Shown here piece by piece: positions 1-6,255 of a stretch of 6,255 nucleotides of DNA. Origin of the DNA: Treponema sp. (GTDB lineage: Bacteria > Spirochaetota > Spirochaetia > Treponematales > Treponemataceae); assembly GCA_003447785.1 (NCBI GenBank), contig DLYJ01000143.1, positions 3,182 through 9,436 of the forward strand, in the 5' to 3' direction. Within the stretch, counting starts at the first letter, position 1. Each line of letters opens with the position of its first letter. A program made the position numbers and the translations under genes. The notes under the pieces are model-generated. The model had not been told where the DNA came from. It saw only the letters and a program-made list of their open reading frames with translations, and ran no database searches.

Positions 1-62
1 GACAGACGCGCTTTCCTGGAAGTTTCCATATTCAAGAGATTTTGTTTAAAGAAACTCGACAT
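1..62 (-). CDS. Possible 5' end of a further operon gene, cut by the window edge
   Basis: An ATG eight bases past the stop of the TPR/S-layer-like lipoprotein gene opens a frame of 20 codons, beginning MSSFFKQNLLNMETSRKARL, that runs off the window without a stop. The tight spacing and shared direction suit a fourth operon gene; a second in-frame ATG at 29 is an alternative start. No Shine-Dalgarno is visible before either. A frame this short stays open by chance more than a third of the time, and the peptide is not recognised, so this is only a candidate. Confidence 0.3.
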   Translation of the reverse strand, partial: MSSFFKQNLLNMETSRKARL

Positions 63-70
63 TTAAACTA

Positions 71-1153
71 TCAATTGAATTTCTGGAGCAGTTCGATGAA
101 TTCGACCGCGCTTACAGTTTTATCCCCTGCAAAATTAATTCCGTCTTCAAGGTGCATTAGATCGTTTTCAACAACGCCAAGAACCGCATCAAAATCCGCT
201 GAATCCCTGCGCACATCCGGAACCGGGCTCTGCATTGATGCGTCCACGAACATCGCTGAATATTTATTCAACTGATCCTGAGTGTTTTTCTTTTTATTCC
301 AGAGGTTCCATAAAAATCTTGCGCACACGGTTTTTGAGACGGTTGCGTCCTTAGAAAGCGGGCCCTGATTTTTATAGGCGCTCTGACAGGAAGTAAGGTC
401 GCCGGCCTGAGCCACTCTCTTATACAGCACGGATGAACTTACTGCCTTTCCGGCGGTGTACGCATACATCAGGTCGCCCCGGGATGCTGCAAGTTCAAGC
501 ATGTTTTCCACAGTGATTTTGTTTTTTGTCAGAAGTTTGTCATAGTTTGAATCCCCATTCACCTTTGCCGTTGAACGCATTGACCAGCAGAAGTCACGGA
601 GACTGCGGTAATTGTCCTGATAAAAACTGTCCAGAAGAAGAAAGGCTTCGTCAAAGTATGCGACAGAAGCAGCATAATCTTTTTCTGAATATGAATTAAG
701 GGCGTCTTCGATTATAAAAAGCGCGTTTTCATTATGTTTTTTTGAACCGGACTTTTTCCGGTTAAGACGTTCTTCCAGAACTGAAGCACGCACATCTCCC
801 TTAAAAGCCGCCCTTGATAAATTCAATCTGTCCCGGGCAAAGGAAGTGTCTCCTTTCAACAGACCAATAAGGCCCTGCAGAGCATACAGTCTTGCGCAGT
901 CGGCTTTTTTGAGGGAATCCCCGTTGATTGCGTTTTCCATATCATTTATGTAAACCTGAGCCACAGTCATATCTACCCTGCCGTTCATATAATACATAGC
1001 GTCCAGCTCGGTAAAGCGTTCTTCGTAAAAGGCAGTCTGCTGGCTGTCAGAATCAAGTTCAACGTATTTGTCGGTCTGGGCACTCATACAGCCAGAACTC
1101 AGCAACGAAAAAAGAAGGCAGATTGAAGCACAGGCATATTTTAAAACTTTCAT
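71..1153 (-). CDS. TPR-like lipoprotein with S-layer-homology-like C-terminus
   Basis: Envelope lipoprotein of unknown function, 360 residues. Seen: MKVLK start, hydrophobic segment and lipobox LSSGC with Cys22. Residues about 80-175 are alpha-helical with TPR-like spacing (ARLYALQGLIGLLKGD; later ALNSYSEKDYAASVAYFDEA), suggesting a protein-protein interaction surface. Residues about 311-359 read like an S-layer homology unit: VPDV, then FDAVLGVVENDLM, then a short loop and VSAVEFIELLQKF, matching the usual FxDV / Y-x-AI-x-x-L / T-R-x-EF layout, although the conserved TRAE element is degenerate (TVSAVEF). A second, more diverged unit may lie at about 238-287, ending LSKDATVSKTVCARFLWNLW. S-layer homology units commonly bind cell-wall-linked polymers; whether these degenerate copies do is unknown. 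The ATG overlaps the upstream stop (ATGA) and has a GGAG six bases upstream, so translation is likely coupled to the propeller protein, its probable partner. Confidence 0.88.
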   Translation of the reverse strand: MKVLKYACASICLLFSLLSSGCMSAQTDKYVELDSDSQQTAFYEERFTELDAMYYMNGRVDMTVAQVYINDMENAINGDSLKKADCARLYALQGLIGLLKGDTSFARDRLNLSRAAFKGDVRASVLEERLNRKKSGSKKHNENALFIIEDALNSYSEKDYAASVAYFDEAFLLLDSFYQDNYRSLRDFCWSMRSTAKVNGDSNYDKLLTKNKITVENMLELAASRGDLMYAYTAGKAVSSSVLYKRVAQAGDLTSCQSAYKNQGPLSKDATVSKTVCARFLWNLWNKKKNTQDQLNKYSAMFVDASMQSPVPDVRRDSADFDAVLGVVENDLMHLEDGINFAGDKTVSAVEFIELLQKFN

Positions 1154-3843
1154 TTAAGTCTCCAGGCAGTAATTTTATTGTCAATTGTAAGTGCGATTCC
1201 GTCAGTTTTGTTGTCTGCGTTGACATCGGCAAAAACTGGATAACCAAAACCCTTGACAGGATAACCGCGCAGAAGTTCGAGGTTTTCGTCAAAGCCGTAA
1301 ATCACGTTTGAGTCGGCGCAGACATAAACTCCGTATTTTGCGCCGGTTCTTTTCTGTACACTCAGATATGCGTTTCTGGCAGTTGAATGGGGAATGCGGA
1401 CACTAAGCACATCGCCGTCAGTGCTTATACGATACAAAACTGCATCAGAAGAAATTGTGTAATAATATTTCTGTGAACTTGCAACCGGTCCCATAAAAAC
1501 TCCCTTGAGTTTTACAGGATTTACAAGGTCAGCGTCCTTATTAAAATTCCAGCAGTAAAAATCTCCGGCCTGGGTTACAAAGCCCGCCTGATTTTTAGAC
1601 TCTTTGAGCATAACAGGGTACGAAAGTGAAATTCCGTTTACTGTAAGGGGGTCGTCCTGATTTTTTACAAGCCCGTTTTCAAAGAAGAATACCCGTCCCG
1701 GAAAGCCCTTGCTGTAAAGGGCAAAGTTTGCACCCGTATTCTCGGGAGTCATTTTTACGGAAAGTCCCCCGATTTTCTGAGTTGAATAAGTTCCGTCGGT
1801 TTTAACAGTAAAAACCGAACCTTCTTCGCTGATTACGATGAGGTTTTTGTCGCTTACAAAAGGTTTTACGCTTACACGCTCACCTGTCATAAGCGGGAAA
1901 GGTTCAAGTTCTTCAAGACTTGAATTCATCAGCGAGACAACGCCAAGGGGAGTTACGCTCCAGAGGGCAGGTCCCGACGATGCCGGGGAAGAAGCATTTG
2001 CCGAACAGATCATTACGCCTGAAGCCGCATCCACTGTCTGAATCTTTGTGGACTGCAAATCAAGGCTGCAGATTGTTTTACCGTCTTTTACAAAGAAAAC
2101 ATGATCCGGATTTTTTACTGCATTTGCCGCAAAAGTTTCTGGGTCTGCCCTTCCCTCAAGGCTCAGCGGAAATCCCGGAATCTTAGTGCTCTGTCTGGTT
2201 TCTTTAGCACTGGACTGAAGTGTAAATTCAAGCTGGCGATCGCGGAGGCGGATGTCAAAGCGACCGAGATTATACAGGGAAAGCACTTTTGAAAAGGCTT
2301 CATTATTTTTGATAAAGAAAGGTACGCTGCGTTCAAGATTGTAATAAAGGCTCATGGTGCTTTCATTTTTTTGCCGGGAAGAAACACTCTTCCAGCCATC
2401 ATCCTTTGTCAGGGAAGAGCCGTTAATTGCGCCGGTGTAAATTGCAGAAAGGGATTCTGCGCTTTCAGAAAAATAAATCGTTTCATTCTGAACCATAAAG
2501 TACGGAGACGGAATCGAAATATTTACAACAGAAAGCATCCAGTTCAAAAACGGAGGAAGTGTCAGGCGCGGAAGGCGCACTCCGGCAAGAATCAGGCTGT
2601 CGTCTTCGCTGATTAAGAGGGAGCCGGTCAGTTTGTCAAAAACTTTTTTTCTCGCCTTTTCGTCTTTAATGCGGACTGCAAAAACAGGATCATTCTGATT
2701 TTCAATTCCTAAAACTGCAAATTCATCACCGGTCCAGGAAAGAAGGAATTCATTCAAATCCATTCCGAGCATGCTTTTACACATGCCGTCGTACTGAGCC
2801 CACAGTTCTTCAGGAGATTTCCGGGAGTTCATGAACGGAAGGAGAGCATCTTTGAGAACGTCGATTGAACCCGCGTTAAGGAGAGTGTAATATTGAACAC
2901 AGTCCGTCAAAGTCGGAAGAAAAGCCGGCACAGTTGAATTTTTACTGATGACAGGCGCGAGTTTCTTTAAGTCTTCTTCATCTTCGCTCACGGGAAGAAC
3001 GCATTTTACTAAAAGGTCGCTGTCAGTAATTGAAAGTGAAAGCACGCTCAATTCGTCCTGGCCAAGAATGTGGCTCATTGAAGAAAGAACTTCGTTTCCT
3101 TCGGTAAAACACTGCATCAGAAATTTTGCATCGGCAACAATGCGAAGGTCTCCCCCGCTTTTTTGCGTAAGCATTTTGCGCTGGCTTTCAGTATAAGTTG
3201 AATCATTTTTTACGAGGCAGGAAGTCATAAACAAATCTTCGGAATCACTTACGATTACAAGATTTTTGAGCGCCTTAACATAAAAAACACTTCCGCCGGC
3301 TGTATAGCAGAAATGCGGAAGGCTTTCATCTTCCACATACTCCAGGCCGGGAACAGAAAAACCGCTTTTATATTTGATGAGATATTTCCAGCAGGAATCT
3401 GCGAGGCGGCTTGCAAAAGAAAAGGGTCCGAGATTAACAGCGGCAACAAAGTTTGCATTTTGAACATCACCATAACTTGCAAAATCAACCGGACGGGAAA
3501 GCAGAAATTTAAATAAAGGATTTGAACGCAAAGGTGACGAGCGCAGCGTCATGAACATTTTGCGGTACTTTACAAACTGGCCGGATGAGAGCAGGACCTC
3601 TGTTGCGTGCAGGTCAAGCAGCGGGTTAACCGAAGCAAAGGCGGAATCTGTATGAACGTAGGCGCTGTAATTGCGCGGAATAGAAGCAAGGGAGGAACGT
3701 CTGTCGAGGGCACTGAAAGCAAGAATTCCTGCGGCAATAAGAAGAAGTACGACGATTAAACCAAAAATGAATTTTACAAAACTGAAGAAGGGATTTTTGC
3801 GTTTTGACTTTTTTATAACTGTTGAATTTTCAGAATCAGCCAT
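1150..3843 (-). CDS. Membrane-anchored DUF3352-like / beta-propeller protein of unknown function
   Basis: Not recognised as a named gene. Start taken at the ATG (897 residues); an in-frame TTG at 3861 would add six residues, but neither has a clear Shine-Dalgarno. A basic patch KKSKRK (11-16) precedes one membrane helix (about 24-46), so nearly the whole chain should lie outside the cytoplasm. Residues about 55-550 resemble DUF3352 proteins: alternating beta/alpha segments, with GMDLNEFLLSWTGDEFAVLG (about 360-379) followed by a PVFAVRIKD strand and a Lys/Ala-rich helix, the typical core of that family. Residues about 553-897 look like a beta-propeller: repeated short strands with turns such as KDGKT, EEGSV, TDGTY and STDGD, opened by PGFPLSLEG and closed by RGYPVKGFG. 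The last blade carries DVNADNKTD (873-881), an FG-GAP or dockerin-like calcium loop pattern, then ITAWRL. The stop overlaps the next gene's start by four bases. A structural or binding role in the envelope is inferred; no catalytic motif was seen. Confidence 0.88.
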   Translation of the reverse strand: MADSENSTVIKKSKRKNPFFSFVKFIFGLIVVLLLIAAGILAFSALDRRSSLASIPRNYSAYVHTDSAFASVNPLLDLHATEVLLSSGQFVKYRKMFMTLRSSPLRSNPLFKFLLSRPVDFASYGDVQNANFVAAVNLGPFSFASRLADSCWKYLIKYKSGFSVPGLEYVEDESLPHFCYTAGGSVFYVKALKNLVIVSDSEDLFMTSCLVKNDSTYTESQRKMLTQKSGGDLRIVADAKFLMQCFTEGNEVLSSMSHILGQDELSVLSLSITDSDLLVKCVLPVSEDEEDLKKLAPVISKNSTVPAFLPTLTDCVQYYTLLNAGSIDVLKDALLPFMNSRKSPEELWAQYDGMCKSMLGMDLNEFLLSWTGDEFAVLGIENQNDPVFAVRIKDEKARKKVFDKLTGSLLISEDDSLILAGVRLPRLTLPPFLNWMLSVVNISIPSPYFMVQNETIYFSESAESLSAIYTGAINGSSLTKDDGWKSVSSRQKNESTMSLYYNLERSVPFFIKNNEAFSKVLSLYNLGRFDIRLRDRQLEFTLQSSAKETRQSTKIPGFPLSLEGRADPETFAANAVKNPDHVFFVKDGKTICSLDLQSTKIQTVDAASGVMICSANASSPASSGPALWSVTPLGVVSLMNSSLEELEPFPLMTGERVSVKPFVSDKNLIVISEEGSVFTVKTDGTYSTQKIGGLSVKMTPENTGANFALYSKGFPGRVFFFENGLVKNQDDPLTVNGISLSYPVMLKESKNQAGFVTQAGDFYCWNFNKDADLVNPVKLKGVFMGPVASSQKYYYTISSDAVLYRISTDGDVLSVRIPHSTARNAYLSVQKRTGAKYGVYVCADSNVIYGFDENLELLRGYPVKGFGYPVFADVNADNKTDGIALTIDNKITAWRLK
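1160..1163 (-). promoter_or_regulatory. Ribosome binding site of the TPR/S-layer-like lipoprotein gene
   Basis: GGAG on the minus strand, six bases before the ATG at 1153, lying within the last codons of the propeller gene. Together with the ATGA stop/start overlap it supports translational coupling and fixes the start of the downstream lipoprotein. Confidence 0.75.
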
Positions 3844-3858
3844 AAAACAATTTTTAGT

Positions 3859-3874
3859 CAAAACGCAGGTTTTG
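3859..3874 (-). repeat. Small perfect inverted repeat between pectate lyase and propeller genes
   Basis: CAAAAC-CTGC-GTTTTG, a six-base-pair stem with a four-base loop, begins at the first base after the pectate lyase stop codon and ends 15 bases before the ATG of the next gene. No T-run follows, so it is not a standard intrinsic terminator. It could mark an RNA processing or 3'-end-protecting hairpin, or occlude initiation from the TTG at 3861, which falls inside its 3' arm. The stem is A/T-rich and short, so a chance occurrence is quite possible. Confidence 0.35.
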
Positions 3875-6193
3875 TCAATTCATTAAAGGAGTTCCCTGTA
3901 GAACTTCATAGGCCTCGTCGCCAAAGTGGCACCCCAGTTTCCCGTATGAGCCTGTATCTTTTGATTCAAAAAGTCTGCCCATGTTAACGGTTCCGTCGGC
4001 GTTACGGCAGACTGAGTGAACGGTTCCGTCAAATGCCGGCAAAGTTACAGAAACAAATCCATCCGAATACGGGTCAGAAACCTGTGTTCCAAGTTTATCA
4101 CCGTTATGAATCTGAGTCTCATCGGTAACGTAATAGAAAATTTTCTTACTCTTGTCACCAAGATAAACTGAATTTGCAATCAGGGCTGCAACAGTAACCT
4201 CTTTTTCTTTTCCGCCAAACTTATCTACCTGGCTTACACTTGTTTCTCCGGTTGCAGAAATCAATTTTCTGAAGACACCGCCTGCATAAGTACGATAGAA
4301 GTTAAAGTTTGAATTTGTATTTGCGACAGAAGTACAGCCATGAACGCTCAATGCCCCGCCGTTACCGTTATCCGTAAAGCCGTCCTTTCCGTTTCCGAAT
4401 GCAAGGCAGTTGTAAACTACGTGTGGTGTCGGAACCTTGTTGTTTGAGCCGCCGAGTTTGTAACCGTTCATATCGCCGTTTGCAAAGTTTGTTCCGGAAG
4501 TGAGTTTACCGTTTCCGAAAGCGACACAGTTTCTGATTGTTACAACCCCGATTGAACCGTTTTCTTCTTTTGCATACAAATCCCAACCGTCATCACTGTT
4601 GCAGTAAGAGATACATCCGTCAAATACGTTTCCGTCTCCACAGGTAAGTTTTGAAGCAAAACCGTCTGCGTTTTCGTCAGTTGCCGGGTCGTGGTTATCA
4701 AAAGAAGTACAGTTCAAAATCAGGTTATCGCTTGGCCAGTCTGCAAACGCCGTAACAGAAGAAGAACTGCGGCTGATTTGAAGACCTGTATCACGGTTTG
4801 CCTGTAAAACACAGTATTCAATAATGTTGTTTTTACCGGCTACGAAGATACCGTTGTCAGCAGCTCCATAAACTGTAATTCCAAAAACGTGCCAATAGTC
4901 TGCGTTAATCTGAAGTCCGCGGGCATTTTTAGAAGGATTAGCCGAATCATAAGACTGGCTCGAAAAGTCAAGAATAACGGAAGCATTGCTTTCCGGCATA
5001 ATGTACTTGCGCGCACTTTCTGTTCCGTCGTTGCCTTTAGCGATGGTGAGCTGATGGTCAAATGTGTAGGTTCCCTGTGCAAGAACAATTGCCCCGCCCG
5101 CTTTAACCTGTGTAAGAGCAGACTCAAGCTGGGCTGAACTTGAAACACGGATTGCATCTTTGATTTTTGAAGTATCGATTTCATTCAATAATGAGCGCCG
5201 TCCGATTTTTGTACCGTTAGTGTATTCGTCTGTTAATGTAGGGTCGACAACCGGGGTCACAGGTGCAGTCACTCCGCCGGAAGTTCCGGTTCCGCTGCCG
5301 CCTTCTGTTCCGCCGGAGGCTGGAGTTCCGGTGGTTTCTGTTGTTGAATCTATTACGGTTCCGTTTTCATCTGTCGTAACCTTAGTTACAGTTGTCGAAC
5401 CGTCTTCGTTTACAGTTGTAGTTGTTTCTACTGTGTAAACAACATCTTTTAAAAACATTACATCATACAGGCACACCCAGTTGCTTGAACCCACAACGAT
5501 GTCCACAACGTCAGTTCCGCTGTATTCAACCGTAAAACTCACACCTGCTTTTGCAAGGGAGTTTGCCGCAATAACAGCTTCATCCCGGTAAAGAGTTTTG
5601 CCGGCTTTTATGTATGCATAACGTCCGTCAGTCTTGGGATCTTTTGAATTTGCACCGTAGTTGATTTGAATTTTAAACGGTCCCTGAACTGAAGAAATTG
5701 TAAAGGCATCATCTTTAATTTGCAGACGACCTGCAGAACAATCTTTTACGGTACAATCCTTATTTGCTGCATCATAACCGCAATATTGAATCGGAGTCGC
5801 ACCGTCCGCACCAAGAGAATGAATCTTAGCAGTGTAACTTCCGTCAGAAGATAAATATTCAACATCACTTTTGAGTGAAAATTTGCCGCTTATCCCCCCA
5901 AATGTTGAATATTTAACTGCGGCTGCCGCAAGTGCATCAGAAGTTGCAATTGGATTCGAAGCGTCTACAGCCTCACAGGCAACAGAAGACAAGTCGCTGA
6001 AAACCCATCCGTTGGAAACAGTAACGGTTTCCTGTTCAGTGGTAACGGTAGTGCCTGAATTTGTAAGCGGATCAGATCCTGACTCCGGGTCAGACCCTTT
6101 TTTAGAAGTGCTTACATTGTGAGTACAGCCTGCAAGAAAAGCAGCTGAAAAAACAATGGAAAGAATTGAACGGTAAAGATTTTTTTTATTCAT
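3875..6193 (-). CDS. Pectate lyase family 9 lipoprotein (right-handed beta-helix)
   Basis: Predicted calcium-dependent pectate lyase that cleaves polygalacturonate by beta-elimination, exported as a lipoprotein. Seen: a lysine-rich start, a hydrophobic segment and a lipobox LAGC with Cys23; a Ser/Thr-rich stretch (24-60); an ancillary beta-rich module (about 61-255); a Thr/Gly/Pro linker (about 255-318); and a catalytic beta-helix (about 345-740). The family 9 signature is strong: ADGFASKL, SDDGWDLYAK, NGYKLGG and GFTDNGN occur in order. By the known Dickeya Pel9A scheme (Asp209, 233, 234, 237 and Lys273) I assign calcium ligands Asp510, Asp534, Asp535 and Asp538, whose spacing matches exactly, and catalytic Lys579, which sits five residues further on than in Pel9A. 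The tail RNADGTVNMGRLFE fits the end of the family domain. The ATG at 6193 gives a clean signal peptide; the Shine-Dalgarno is weak. Whether the lipoprotein sits at the surface or in the periplasm cannot be told. Family call is firm; substrate detail is inferred. Confidence 0.93.
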   Translation of the reverse strand: MNKKNLYRSILSIVFSAAFLAGCTHNVSTSKKGSDPESGSDPLTNSGTTVTTEQETVTVSNGWVFSDLSSVACEAVDASNPIATSDALAAAAVKYSTFGGISGKFSLKSDVEYLSSDGSYTAKIHSLGADGATPIQYCGYDAANKDCTVKDCSAGRLQIKDDAFTISSVQGPFKIQINYGANSKDPKTDGRYAYIKAGKTLYRDEAVIAANSLAKAGVSFTVEYSGTDVVDIVVGSSNWVCLYDVMFLKDVVYTVETTTTVNEDGSTTVTKVTTDENGTVIDSTTETTGTPASGGTEGGSGTGTSGGVTAPVTPVVDPTLTDEYTNGTKIGRRSLLNEIDTSKIKDAIRVSSSAQLESALTQVKAGGAIVLAQGTYTFDHQLTIAKGNDGTESARKYIMPESNASVILDFSSQSYDSANPSKNARGLQINADYWHVFGITVYGAADNGIFVAGKNNIIEYCVLQANRDTGLQISRSSSSVTAFADWPSDNLILNCTSFDNHDPATDENADGFASKLTCGDGNVFDGCISYCNSDDGWDLYAKEENGSIGVVTIRNCVAFGNGKLTSGTNFANGDMNGYKLGGSNNKVPTPHVVYNCLAFGNGKDGFTDNGNGGALSVHGCTSVANTNSNFNFYRTYAGGVFRKLISATGETSVSQVDKFGGKEKEVTVAALIANSVYLGDKSKKIFYYVTDETQIHNGDKLGTQVSDPYSDGFVSVTLPAFDGTVHSVCRNADGTVNMGRLFESKDTGSYGKLGCHFGDEAYEVLQGTPLMN
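5240..5440 (-). other. Thr/Gly/Pro-rich interdomain linker of the pectate lyase
   Basis: Encodes residues about 252-318: a threonine-rich part in which a short unit recurs with drift (TTVNEDGSTT, then VTTDENGTVI, 13 residues apart), followed by a Gly/Ser part (SGGTEGGSGTGTSGG) and a Pro/Val part (VTAPVTPVVDP). Low-complexity linkers of this kind usually separate an ancillary module from a catalytic domain in plant-polysaccharide enzymes. This supports reading the protein as two folded domains. Confidence 0.65.
6068..6097 (-). repeat. Duplicated GSDP codon block made of two 11-base palindromes
   Basis: Within the Ser/Thr-rich region just after the lipobox cysteine of the pectate lyase (residues 33-42, GSDPESGSDP), two 12-base copies differ at two positions and are separated by six bases. 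Each copy contains a perfect palindrome around a central base: GGGTCTGACCC and GGATCTGATCC. The two differences compensate one another, so the palindrome is kept in both copies. At protein level it is a flexible spacer between the lipid anchor and the first module. Confidence 0.6.
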
Positions 6194-6203
6194 TATTAAT
6201 TAA

Positions 6204-6206
6204 CCT
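6204..6206 (-). promoter_or_regulatory. Weak ribosome binding site of the pectate lyase gene
   Basis: AGG on the minus strand, ten bases before the ATG at 6193, in an otherwise A/T-only leader (TTAATTAATA). It is the only Shine-Dalgarno-like string ahead of the start; the long spacing and short core make it weak. The start choice rests more on the clean lipoprotein signal peptide than on this site. Confidence 0.35.
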
Positions 6207-6208
6207 AT

Positions 6209-6223
6209 AAAAAAGGGCTGTCC
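6209..6223 (-). terminator. Right arm and T-run of a possible upstream terminator
   Basis: On the minus strand GGACAGCCC is followed directly by six T residues, the form expected for the 3' half of an intrinsic terminator of a gene lying beyond position 6255. The matching arm GGGCTGTCC is not in the window, so the hairpin cannot be confirmed. If real, it separates the pectate lyase operon from upstream genes and implies that the operon promoter lies within or very near this short gap. Confidence 0.3.
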
Positions 6224-6255
6224 AAAGAGTTTCAAAAAGTGTCATTTTCGGGCTT

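Noticed and set aside
44..68. Inverted repeat GTTTAAA / TTTAAAC with an 11-base loop just after the last lipoprotein gene, as a terminator
   Set aside because: The stem is seven A/T-rich pairs with a single G-C pair and no T-run follows on the minus strand; it also lies over the candidate start of the next gene.
1838..2186. Overlapping plus-strand frames opposite the propeller gene
   Set aside because: They are antisense to a clearly coding region, lack start signals and show no family resemblance.
3844..3861. TTG start at 3861 for the propeller protein
   Set aside because: It adds only six residues, lies in the arm of the small hairpin, and has no Shine-Dalgarno; the ATG at 3843 gives a normal cytoplasmic tail before the membrane helix.
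4840..5184. Minus-strand frame of 114 codons in another phase inside the lyase
   Set aside because: It overlaps the well-supported beta-helix domain, has no ribosome binding site and shows no recognisable domain.
5160..5438. Plus-strand frame of 92 codons rich in Val/Pro/Ser
   Set aside because: It is the antisense of the Thr/Gly/Pro linker of the lyase; low-complexity codons on the minus strand give a stop-free frame on the other strand.
6206..6235. Possible promoter for the lyase gene: TTGAAA and TTTATA with an 18-base spacer on the minus strand
   Set aside because: Transcription would start about six bases before the ATG, leaving out the only ribosome-binding-like AGG; the match is loose and the -10 falls in the presumed terminator T-run.

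Overview
The window reads as one strand-consistent stretch of envelope genes, all on the minus strand, from a host-associated spirochaete, most likely a gut or rumen Treponema. This assignment is inferred. It rests on the moderate base composition, the style of the lipoprotein signal peptides (lysine-rich start, Leu/Ala/Ser-Gly-Cys lipobox), the pectin-degrading lyase typical of rumen treponemes, and the large poorly characterised envelope proteins. No rRNA, tRNA or housekeeping marker is present to confirm it.

Layout, read in the direction of transcription (from high to low coordinates). Positions 6194-6255 hold the intergenic start, with what looks like the last arm and T-run of an upstream terminator or dispersed palindromic repeat. 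Positions 6193-3875 encode a 772-residue lipoprotein pectate lyase of polysaccharide lyase family 9, with its calcium ligands and catalytic lysine intact. After a 31-base gap holding a small perfect hairpin comes 3843-1150. It encodes a protein of about 897 residues anchored by one N-terminal membrane helix, with a DUF3352-like middle and a C-terminal beta-propeller ending in a calcium-loop-like motif. Its stop overlaps (ATGA) the start of the gene at 1153-71, a 360-residue lipoprotein with TPR-like helices followed by S-layer-homology-like units. At the low-coordinate edge, 8 bases past that gene, an open frame runs out of the window and may be the start of a further gene in the operon.

How the genes may work together. 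The second and third genes are translationally coupled and both look like periplasm-facing or envelope-bound proteins with protein- or wall-binding modules, so they probably form a functional pair. The pectate lyase has an obvious catabolic job, cutting polygalacturonate at the cell surface or in the periplasm. It has no clear biochemical link to the other two, and may simply lie upstream of a conserved envelope pair. No CRISPR array, transposase, phage gene, RNA gene or recognisable riboswitch was seen. The genes leave no gap longer than about 60 bases, so there is no sizeable non-coding region.
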